Shown: in pieces, positions 12,101-20,100 of the stretch | Position numbering within the stretch: the first letter of the stretch is position 1 | Layout: each line of letters begins with the position of its first letter | NCBI GenBank assembly: GCA_947471745.1 | Contig: CANJKZ010001109.1 | Coordinates: forward strand, 5,180,501 to 5,244,500 | Length of the DNA: 64,000 nt | Source: Closterium sp. Naga37s-1 | Taxonomy: Eukaryota > Streptophyta > Zygnematophyceae > Desmidiales > Closteriaceae | Direction: 5' to 3' | Notes under the pieces: model-generated | Database searches by the model: none | Told to the model about the DNA's origin: nothing | The model's input: the letters and a program-made list of their open reading frames with translations, nothing else | Program-made: the position numbers and the translations under genes

Positions 12101-14983
12101 AGGTGCTATGTTCTCCCTTCCCTTATGCCCTCCCCTCGTTCCCCCCCCCCCCCCCTCTTTCTCTCCCCTCTTTCCCTCCCCCCTTCCCCCCCCTCTTTCC
12201 CTACCCCCTTTCCCTCCACTTGCCTCCCCTCTTTCCGCACCCTCTCTTCACATCACATCACATCACATGATCCCCAGCATTGCTGCTATCACCATTGCCA
12301 CCCACCTTCTTATCAGCTCAATGAACCACTCACCTAGGAGATTCTAACCCCTCCCCTCCGCTCCCCTCCCCTCCCCTTCCGCTCCGGTCCCCTCCTATCG
12401 CCTCCCCTCCCCCCCTCCCCTCGCCTCTCCTCTCTCTTCCCCTCCCCTCTGTGTGTCACCCCTCACACTGGCCGCACACCCCACCAGGAGTTGGAGAAGC
12501 TACTCAAGTCCACATGCGAGCAGCTCATCATGTCCGTCACCAAGCTCACCGTCGAGCCCATCCTCTCCTTCATCACCAAGGTGCCACCTGCTCATCATGC
12601 CTTCTTGCTTCCTGCCCTCCCTTCCTCTCTACCTCGCTACCTCAGTTCCTCTCCTCCCTCCCTACCTACCTACCTACCTACCTACCTCCCTCCCTCCCTC
12701 CCTCCCTCGCTCACCGTCGAGCCCATCCTCTCCTTCATCACCAAGGTGCCTACCTTCCTCCCGTCCTTCCCTCCCTCCGTTTGCAACCAATGGTTTTCCT
12801 TTTGTAACTTTGGTAGACACTTTGTAACTCGTCCTCTCCTCATCACCACCAAGGTGCTTCTTCCCTCACCAAGTAAACCACTCACGCAAAGCTTCAAAAC
12901 CATGGTGCTCCTCCTCTGTTCCCTTTCCCTGGGCCGTCAGGTGACAGCAGTCCGTGTGGCAGGGTCAGCTCTCGCCCTCAAGGCCAGAGGAGGGGATGCA
13001 GCAGCAGCAGGAGGGGAGGTTGGGGAGGGGTAGCCGAGAGGCACTCAGTCTATCATTGAGGCGCCTCAACAAATAATCACCTCCCTGCTCCGTTTCCCGG
13101 TGCCATCAGGTGACAGCAGTCCGTGTGGCAGGGTCAGCTCTCACTCTCAAGGCCAGAGGAGGGGATGCAGCAGCAGGAGGAGGGGAGGGGCATGGGAGGG
13201 GGAGAGGCAGGGGAGGGAGCGAGGGGCAAGCAGTCTGTATTCAAGACGCCCTCATACATTAACCTCCCTCTGTTCCCTTTCCCCACGCCATCAGGTCACA
13301 GCGGTCCGTGTGGCAGGGTCAGCTCTCGCTCTCAAGGCCAGAGGAGGGGATGCAGCAGCAGCAGGGGGGGAGGGGCATGCAGGGCAACGACTGCTGAGAG
13401 AGCAAGCGTTTGCTTCCCCAGAGAAGCTGGCTCAAGTGGTGAAACAGGTGAGAGGCGACGATGACTGCAGAAGAGTCACTGTAAGTGGTTGTTTGCCTCG
13501 CCAGAGAAGCTGGCTCAAGTGGTGAAACAGGTGAGCTGACTTGACTGTCTGATTTTTTTCATCTCAAGAGGATGTTAACCTTTGCCTGAGACGGTGGCTC
13601 AGGTGAGATGAGAAGGCTGTGGGAGGAACAAGTGTGAAAAGGATGTCAACCTTATCTCAAGTGTGAAACAGTCGCTGTACCTGCGGTGCGGTATGCTGTT
13701 CACGCCTCACAACGCTACTCTCTCTGCCTCGCTTGCCCTGTTCACCCTTCACCACCTCTCCCATTCCTCCCCCATCTCAGGTGGATGAGATTCTCAAGGT
13801 ATCGCTGCCAGAGGTTGTGGGATAGGAGGAAACTGGACTTACCATTACTCTCTCTCCCTTCCTCCCTTTCACAGTGCTGTTCACTCCCCACAGTGTCGCT
13901 CGTTCCTCACAATGTTGCTTTCTGTTTCTCCTTTGCCCTTCTCTCCCCAGTCCATTGCCCCTCTCTTCTCAGGTGGACGAGGCTCTCAAGGTGTCGCTGC
14001 CAGACGTGGTGGCCAACATGGCGCTCTACCTGCCTCTCCCTCACACCGCTGCTGTTCGCTCTTCACAACTCTCTCCCTTCCATGAACCACCTCCCCTCCC
14101 ACCCCCCGCCCTTCAGGTGGACGAGGCTCTCAAGGTGTCGCTGCCAGACGTGGTGGCCAACATGGCGCTCTACCTGCCTCTCCCTCACACCGCTGCTGTT
14201 CGCTCTTCACAACTCTCTCCCTTCCATGAACCACCTCCCCTCCCACCCCCCGCCCTTCAGGTGGACGAGGCTCTCAAGGTGTCGCTGCCAGATGTGGTGG
14301 CCAACATGGCGCTCTACCTGCCACACGCTGCCACTCGCGCCATTCTCTTCCGACCCATCAAGTACCGCCCCCACCTCTCCTCTTCGCTCTTGGTCTTTCC
14401 TTGCTCTTTCACCATTTTTTAGGCTCCTCAAAACTCGCGCCATCCTCTTCCGACCCATCAAGTACCGCCCCCATCTCTCCTCTTCGCTATTGGTCTCCCT
14501 CGCTCTCTCTCTTTCTCTCTCTTCTCGGTCTCTCTCTTTCACCCAGATACCCTCTTGCTCTCTTTCACCCAGATACCCTCCTGGAGCAAAGGAACAAAGG
14601 AGGATATGGCCGTTTGTGGGACTCATAAGGCATCTTACAAACCCCTTTTTCTATCCTTACTTCCTCACATCCGCCCTGCCCTTCCTCCTCATCTCTGCAG
14701 GTCCAACATCTTAGAAGCGCATGCACAGCTGCAGTCACTGGTCGATTCAGAGTACACAGAGGAGAACAGGGCTGTGGTGGGGCTCATCGGGTGTCTTACA
14801 AAACCTGTTTCTATCCCTGCCCTGTCCTCTCGTGCCTTTGTGCATCTGTGCAGGTCCAACATCCTGGAGGCGCATGCGCAGCTGCAGTCACTGGTGGACT
14901 CAGAGTACACAGAGGAGGACAGGGCCGTCGTGGGACTCCTCTCCTCTGCTGATCTCGTCACCTTCCTAGATGGCCTCACCTGA
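120..14983 (+). CDS. COG3: COG3, conserved oligomeric Golgi complex subunit 3 (about 23 exons)
   Basis: COG3 is a lobe A subunit of the COG tether, which acts in retrograde vesicle traffic at the Golgi. Exons I can join in frame: ~345-428 (may begin as early as 120), 695-829, 1376-1420, 1811-1885, 2618-2791, 3447-3532, 3930-3996, 4447-4509, 4943-5062, 5355-5459, 5908-6000, 6451-6539, 7691-7910, 8428-8526, 8978-9121, 9566-9598, 9922-10008, 10397-10459, 11989-12102, 12488-12580, 13295-13447, 14261-14361, 14854-14983. All have GT/AG borders and phases agree, giving 762 residues plus the first exon (28 to ~100), normal for plant COG3. Family-like segments: [20 protein letters not shown] (2630s), [12 protein letters not shown] (3500s), [17 protein letters not shown] (9960-10008). 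The first exon and start codon are uncertain. A 33-nt micro-exon lies at 9566. Most exons have partial copies in flanking introns. Recognition is from family memory, not a search. Confidence 0.9.
695..975 (+). repeat. COG3 exon 2 and its partial copy
   Basis: The real exon (695-829) encodes an acidic stretch ending [11 protein letters not shown] and the donor gtaacc. A downstream copy at about 917-975 repeats its end (gagagcaatatgctgtgg ... gtcaacagccaccag) but is split by a degenerate palindrome at about 934-955, and its donor GT has become GC. Confidence 0.7.
1811..2024 (+). repeat. COG3 exon 4 and downstream edge copy
   Basis: Exon 1811-1885 ([19 protein letters not shown]...) is followed at about 1963-2020 by a copy of its 3' part including ATGCAG and a GT. 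The half-palindrome TTTTGAGTTGAC at about 1949-1960 lies just before the copy. Confidence 0.8.
2288..2791 (+). repeat. COG3 exon 5 with two upstream edge copies
   Basis: The exon start ([19 protein letters not shown]) appears three times, at about 2288, 2458 and 2618, each after an acceptor AG. Only the third continues as open coding sequence to a donor at 2792, so the first two are pseudo-exon starts. Confidence 0.85.
3291..3420. repeat. Pentanucleotide microsatellite (CCATC/CCATA)n
   Basis: Roughly 130 bp of tandem 5-bp units, first ATCCC and then ATACC, in the COG3 intron before the exon at 3447. Confidence 0.9.
5355..5621 (+). repeat. COG3 exon 10 and downstream edge copy
   Basis: The 3' end of exon 5355-5459 ([19 protein letters not shown] plus donor) recurs at about 5559-5621 with few changes, again followed by a GT. 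Confidence 0.8.
6025..6040. repeat. Palindrome TTTGAGACGTCTCAAA
   Basis: Perfect 16-bp palindrome lying between the real end of exon 11 (ending 6000) and its partial copy at about 6046-6080. Confidence 0.9.
6072..6139. repeat. 24-bp direct repeats flanking palindrome TTGAGGCGCCTCAA
   Basis: Identical 24-bp copies at 6072-6095 and 6116-6139, beginning ctcatgcagggataaggg, flank a 20-bp spacer holding most of the palindrome at 6095-6108. Confidence 0.9.
6238..6364. repeat. 46-bp direct repeats flanking palindrome TTTTGAGACGTCTCAAAA
   Basis: Copies at 6238-6283 and 6319-6364 differ at one position. The perfect 18-bp palindrome occupies 6300-6317 and ends one base before the right copy. Confidence 0.92.
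7209..7690 (+). repeat. Three upstream copies of the COG3 exon 13 start
   Basis: Acceptor plus [20 protein letters not shown] coding sequence occurs at about 7209, 7350, 7486 and finally in the real exon at 7691. The middle two form a 136-bp tandem unit with nearly identical sequence, including the intronic tract. A (CCCCCTT)n tract follows at about 7600-7672. Only the copy at 7691 stays open to a donor at 7911. Confidence 0.9.
7915..8095. repeat. 52-bp direct repeats flanking palindrome
   Basis: Imperfect copies at 7915-7966 and 8044-8095 (gtgggctggatt ... gcagcgtag) flank an imperfect palindrome, TTCTGAGGCGCCTCAAAA, at 8026-8043 that ends exactly where the right copy starts. Confidence 0.8.
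8108..8193. repeat. Pentanucleotide microsatellite (TGTGC)n
   Basis: About 85 bp of tandem GTGCT units with some GTGCC variants, in a COG3 intron. Confidence 0.9.
8285..8526 (+). repeat. COG3 exon 14 and upstream edge copy
   Basis: [19 protein letters not shown] with its acceptor occurs at about 8285 and again at 8428. Only the second extends into the Ala-rich exon end and a donor at 8527. Confidence 0.85.
8811..8889. repeat. Palindrome TTTTGAGGCGCCTCAAAA between diverged direct repeats
   Basis: The perfect 18-bp palindrome at 8845-8862 lies between 29-bp copies (8811-8839 and 8861-8889) that match at about three quarters of positions, so the palindrome is better preserved than its flanks. 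Confidence 0.8.
8978..9280 (+). repeat. COG3 exon 15 and downstream edge copy
   Basis: The end of exon 8978-9121 ([20 protein letters not shown]...) recurs at about 9199-9280 with a few substitutions and the same gtgagg donor. Confidence 0.85.
9922..10268 (+). repeat. COG3 exon 17 and two downstream edge copies
   Basis: [17 protein letters not shown] is encoded in the real exon (9922-10008) and repeated at about 10069-10132 and 10206-10267, each followed by a GT. The last copy has changed residues near its end. Confidence 0.85.
10773..11222. mobile_element. 450-bp Tourist-like (PIF/Harbinger-type) MITE
   Basis: Perfect 19-bp terminal inverted repeats, GGGCGTGTAAAATTGTAAC and its complement, lie at both ends, with flanking TTA at 10770-10772 and 11223-11225. 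A 3-bp TTA duplication and TIRs starting GGG fit PIF/Harbinger MITEs. No transposase is present. It sits inside a COG3 intron and is more AT-rich than its surroundings. Confidence 0.85.
11518..12102 (+). repeat. COG3 exon 19, upstream edge copy and intervening minisatellite
   Basis: [14 protein letters not shown] after an acceptor at about 11518 is a copy of the start of the real exon (11989-12102, [14 protein letters not shown]). Between them, 11607-11896 is a minisatellite of about 21-22 bp (cttctcttcccccttt plus a run of C), about 13 units. Confidence 0.85.
12488..12858 (+). repeat. COG3 exon 20 and two downstream edge copies
   Basis: The end of exon 12488-12580 ([12 protein letters not shown] plus donor) recurs at about 12710-12747 and more weakly at about 12829-12852. 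A (CTAC)n microsatellite lies between. Confidence 0.8.
12941..13531 (+). repeat. COG3 exon 21, two upstream copies and one downstream copy
   Basis: [20 protein letters not shown] after an acceptor occurs at about 12941, 13110 and 13295; only the last reaches the real donor at 13448. Its 3' end ([12 protein letters not shown]) is copied at about 13491-13531. The palindrome TTGAGGCGCCTCAA at 13056-13069 separates copies 1 and 2, and a degenerate version near 13250 separates copies 2 and 3. Confidence 0.9.
13781..14496 (+). repeat. COG3 exon 22, three upstream copies and one downstream copy
   Basis: [20 protein letters not shown] after an acceptor occurs at about 13973, 14117 and 14261, with a more diverged copy at 13781. 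The 13973 and 14117 units are a near-identical tandem of about 144 bp. The exon end and following intron (14333-14396) are repeated at 14433-14496 with 3 mismatches in 64. A degenerate palindrome (ttttttaggctcctcaaaa) sits in the 36-bp spacer. Confidence 0.9.
14700..14983 (+). repeat. COG3 last exon and upstream edge copy
   Basis: [20 protein letters not shown] after an acceptor occurs at about 14700 and again in the real terminal exon (14854-14983), which ends with stop TGA at 14981-14983. Confidence 0.85.
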
Positions 14984-17107
14984 ACACTTGGAAAGGAGAA
15001 TGTGCTGTGCACCGATTGTGGGTTAAAGCGGTAGAATGTTTGCTCGCTATGATTTGCACTGAGGTTGCTGCTGTGCTGACCGAGTGGTTCCATTCTGAAC
15101 AATTGGGAAGTGTATGGTACGTTGTTCATACTGGGAAGGTTCCTACTTCAGCACTCTGCATCAGCAGATATACCGTCATCACCCGGATAGAAGATAGTGT
15201 TTAATTGAAGACGGGTGTCTTTAATACGAGTGTTTTCTTATAAACGGAAGTTCCTTTTATAGGAGACCATATTACCGATATGAGATAAGAAATATATGTC
15301 TTATACTCCAAACATATTAACTTTTTTGTTGAATCATATCATAGCGTGTACGTTTCTGCCTGAGCGCGTGCGAATCTATGCACACGATGACTCAGATATT
15401 TGTGTATCTGGGTCACATGCTGCATCAGCAGGTTTTCCTTGTGACGCAGCGTATCAAAAAATGTCTGAGACGTCCCAACATTGGTTTCTGTGTGGAATGC
15501 TCGTTCGTGGGAGTTTATACAGTAGTATGAGATAAATTGTTTATCTTAAACCGTTCCCGTTTATAAGATTTACAGGACACCCATTACCTTCCCTTTATAA
15601 GATAAACAGCTAGTTTTTGAACCGATATCGGATAAGACCCATATGTCTTATATCCGGGCGATGACAGTAAGGTTGTTGGGGAGGGTTGCTTCTTAGGACT
15701 CGGTTCAACAGGGCCTTGGTCGAAGCAGGGCTCTTGATAAAACTCATCCGGCCAGAGAATTTGTCGTGATGAAGGCTCAGTACAGGTGTGCATACGCATG
15801 GGACGTTACCATTACAACAACAGATACAGACATGCCGTGCCGACTGTTGGTAGCTAGCGAAACATTGCTCCACATGAGGCTGTGTTGCAATTGCAAGTCG
15901 CCTCGTGTAAGGAAAAAAGTGTTGTCATACACCAGCTTTTCTCCCCAACTACCGGTACCGTAATGTAACTTAGACGAGGTATGGTTGCCATGGCATGGCA
16001 GACTGCATTGTGCTGGTTCTCTTCTGCACTGGATCTAACGACGTTTGGTGGTTACCTTGCAATAAGGTCCAAGGTCTACGGTACAAGCATCGGTGTGTTG
16101 AAATAGCACATATATATTGAAAAGCAGCCCACCAACAAGGAGTCCTATACAAGGAGCGAATAATCAGCCCACCAGCAACAGAATTATGGACCTAAGGAAT
16201 GATCACTAAAACCAAAGGGGGGCGTGGGGGAGAGAAAGGGGAAGAGGGAAAGGGTGGGGGATGGAGGGACGAGGAGCAGGAGGGTGGGAAAGCAGAAATG
16301 GAAAGAGGAGAGTAGCAAGAGGTTGACTGAACGGGGTTCTATCTATCGACGGCCGGCCTGGCATCATCTGATCCGGGGATCGCCTCCAAACAGCGGCAAT
16401 AGTACGGTATCGTACACTCTAGTAGACCTGTGCAGATATGCAGCAGCAACGACGCACAGCGAGAGCAAGGCGGGGGGCGCATGTGTTGCCTTGCTCAGCG
16501 TGTGCTCGGCTGTGCTTTGCCTTGGCTTGTTTGAAGGGCGATCCGCTCGGCACATGATGGCAGGCCCCCGTGAGTGGGGGAGTGTGAGGGCGTGAGTGAG
16601 TGTGGTGACTTTGCGAGTGAGTGAGCAAGTGGTGGGATGAGTGAGTGAGTGAGGGCACGAATGAATGTGGAAGGTGAAGCGAATGTGCAGACTGATTGGG
16701 ATGGAGAAATGGGTGGGCTGGGAAGGAAACGAGTCTGTCTCCAGCCACACTTCCAAATGACCGAGTAGATGAATGATGAGTGCTTGGATGAGTTGAGCGA
16801 GTGGGCGAACGAGTGAGTGAGTGAGTGAGTGAGTGACTGCACAGTGGTACCAAACCTCTTGAGACATAGTTGATCGTGTTATGTTAAACTCCCTCTTTGC
16901 ATAAGATGACTCTCAGGTGCGGTTGACTCAGGTGCGGTTGACTCAGGTGCGGTTGACTCAGGTGCGGTTGACTCAGGTGCGGTTGACTCAGATGCAGTTG
17001 ACTCGCTTGCAGTTGTCTCGTTTGCAGTTGACTCCAATCCAATTGATCGGCAGGCATATCTCGACAGTGGTCTTGGCCTGAACATGTCCCCAATGCCCAT
17101 GCACGTC
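14984..17107. other. Intergenic region between convergent COG3 and AP2 genes
   Basis: No convincing gene. 15274-15309 and 15621-15655 are two similar segments (accgatat..gataag..atatgtcttata) rich in GATAAG, each able to fold on itself. 16560-16850 is GAGT-rich simple sequence. 16911-17035 is a 15-bp tandem repeat described separately. Confidence 0.6.
16911..17035. repeat. 15-bp tandem repeat, unit GGTTGACTCAGGTGC
   Basis: About eight units, the first five nearly perfect and the last three diverged. Each contains TTGACTC. It lies immediately 3' of the AP2 gene, probably in its 3' untranslated region. Confidence 0.9.
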
Positions 17108-20100
17108 TCAGATGTTCCACATCACATCCGCCTCCTGCTGCCACGTGTCCCCCATGCCCATGTCCTCCCCTATCAGCTCCATAACCAACGGACTACCCTG
17201 CTCCACCCCTGCGTACCGCACTTCACCCATCCCCATGCTCATGCCCGTGCCCGTGCCCATCGCTGCTCCAGCGCCCATCCCCATGCCCATGCCCATGCTT
17301 GTCCCTATCCCCACGCCCATGCCTATGGTAGGCCCAATGCTGAAGTTCCGCATGAAAGGGCTGAAGCTCCGCCTGGGAGACATGCCTGATATGCCTGCTG
17401 ATCCTGTTGACCCTGCTGCGCCTGCTGCACCACTGCTGATTCGGGGGCTCTGAGAAGCCTCCCTCAGGGTGCGATTGTTCATGCCCACAGTGGCAGCAGT
17501 GGCAGAAGGGGCAGCAGTCGCAGCAGGGGCAGCACTGGCAGCAGCGGTAGTAGTAGTGGCGGCAACAGCGGCGGTCAGTGGGATACTAGCACCCGCCAGG
17601 GTTGCCGTGCCTCCCTTTGCTGCTGCTGTCACTGGTGCAACTGCAGGTGGTGTTGCTGCTTCTGCAGAGCCAGCAGCACCAGAACCAGCAGCAGCAGCAG
17701 CGGCAGCGGCAGCAGCAGCAGCACCACCACCATGGTACATACCGCCATGCGACGACAGATCAACTTTCACATCTCGAATCAGCTCCGCTACTCCACCCTT
17801 AACCTCCACATCCACTTCCCTCCCCTCTTCTCCCTCCCCCTCCCCTCCTCCACCCTCCTCTTCCTCCCCCTCCTCCACACCCTTTGCAGGCATATCCAAC
17901 CCTTCCATCTTCACTTCTCCTCCCCCTCCTGCTGCTACAATCCCCGCCACACCACTGCCACACGTTTCCAAGTGAAGCTCTGGGAACAAGTGAGTCAGCT
18001 CTTCCTCCTTACAATCAACCCCTCCTCCCTGCATCAATCTCCCTGGGTACTCAGCAACTGGGTTTAACTTAGTGCCGTTTCCGGCATTAGCTGGTGGGAT
18101 TTGAGTCCACTCCAGAGCAGTATCAGCTGTGCCAGCAGCAGCAGCAGCACCAACAACAATAGCAGACGGAGGAGGAGCACTTGCACTGGCACCAGCAGCA
18201 CCAGCAGCACAAGCGGCAGCAGCAGCAGCAGCACCGGCACCAGCACTTGCACTGGCACTGCTCTGGCTCTCGCTCCTGCTGCCACTGCACCGCCCGCTGC
18301 CGTTGCTGCTCATCGTACGTCCACTCGTGGTGTCACTGCTTGCACTCCCGCTCCGCACTCTCCGATACGCTCCCCCCATGACGTTACTGTTGCCGTTACT
18401 ATTGCCATTGCTGCTGCCGTTGATGTTACCGTTGCTGATGCCGTTGGTGGTCAAACTGGTGGGGTCGATGTGCATGGTCATGTTGCTGGTATACGCTGTC
18501 CCTTGCTGCTCCTCATGTGCCTCCTGCAACTGCTGTCGAGGCACTGGGACTTCCTGGTTCTCTTGCTTGCAAAACTGCTGTTGGTGTTGCTGCTGCAGGT
18601 GCTGCTGTGCATAGTATGCTGCCGCGTCGCCATCTGTAGCAGCTACAGCAGCGGTGGAGAGCGGTTCCATTGCATCAGGCAGCTGAGCGGCAGCAACAGC
18701 AGGCAGGATAGGAGCACCACCACCAGCACCGCCAGCAGCAGCACCGCCAGCGGCAGCACCAGCAGCACTGGCGTTGTTCCACTCAGCCAGTTGACCCCCG
18801 GGCAGGGGAGCAGCAGCAACACCCAGCAGAGGAGCCGCGGCATCGATTAGTACATCTCCACCGATGATAACGGTTCCTGCAGCAGCAGCAGCACCATCAC
18901 CAGCATTAGCCGCAGCAGTAGCACAGGCAACAACAGCAGCAGCATCAAAGCCAGTGGAATCGATAGCAGCAGCAGCATCGAAGACAGCTGGAGGAACCAG
19001 CATTGAAACCTCACCCACGGCCTCTCCCGCTCCCCCTGCCTGTGCCTGTGCCTCTGCCCCTGTCACTAACTGTGACTCCTCCGCCTTAACTGCACCCACC
19101 GTTGCTGGCGCTGCTGCTATCTCCACTGCTGCGGTGCTAGCCTCCATTGGCGCGTTTGGTGCTGTTCCCCCTCCCCCACCACCTGTACTCGCCATTCCGC
19201 CAGCCATTCCGCCAGCCATTCCGCCAACCATTCCGCCAGCGGCGGGGACTGCGCCAGCCCCGACTCCGCCTCCCCCCTCGCCCGTCACCCCCCCTCCTCC
19301 CGCCGCCAGCGCCGCCGCCGTCGCCGCTGCGCTCGGCCGAATCGCGAGCCCCGCCGCCTCCGCAGCCTCCCAGACGATCTCGTCGGGTTTTAATCCCAGC
19401 ACGCGCGCCGCTTCCTTACTCGCGCGGAGCAGCGCTTCCGCCGTCGCGGACGGCAGCGGAACCGTCGCGTAGCTGTTCGGGAAGTTGAGGCTCGCGCGCC
19501 GTCCGCGGAGCAGGCGCGCGGCGGTGTCGTACGCGCGCGCCGCGTCTTCCGCCGTGTCGTATGACCCCAGCCAGATGCGCGAGCGTTTGCGCGGCTCGCG
19601 GATCTCCGACACCCACTTCCCCCAGCGCCGCTGCCGTACGCCCTTGTATTGCGGCGTTCGCTGAGTGAAGGCGCAAGATCCGGGCGCGCCGGGCGCGGAA
19701 GATGCCATGCCCGCGGAGAACGGCGGGCGCGGTGCGGAGGACATTGGGGACACGGGGAACGGGCCGCGCGGAGAGATGGGGAGGGGGATCGAGACGCAGT
19801 GGGGCGGCGGAGATCGCTGCGGGAAGCTGGGCGCGAAGCCCGCGGGAAGGTACTGCGCTGCGCCTGCCGCAGGCATCGGCGCGGAAAGAGGCGCGGAGAC
19901 CGGCGAGAAGCCATGAATGATGGGGGACGGTCTGCGACGCGGGCGACGCGGGCGACGCGGGCGACGCGGGCGACATGGGCGACATTGGCGACGACGGGAG
20001 CGCGCATGATGTGGCGAACGCGCCGACGGGAGACGTGGGGCTCTGCAGCGGCGGCAGATGCGACGACGGCGTGTGCGGGAGCGTAGCCATGTAATCGCTC

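Noticed and set aside
19416..20007. Arg-rich protein from the other frame of the AP2 gene
   Set aside because: It is an out-of-frame reading of the AP2 region; the AP2 motif itself defines the true frame.
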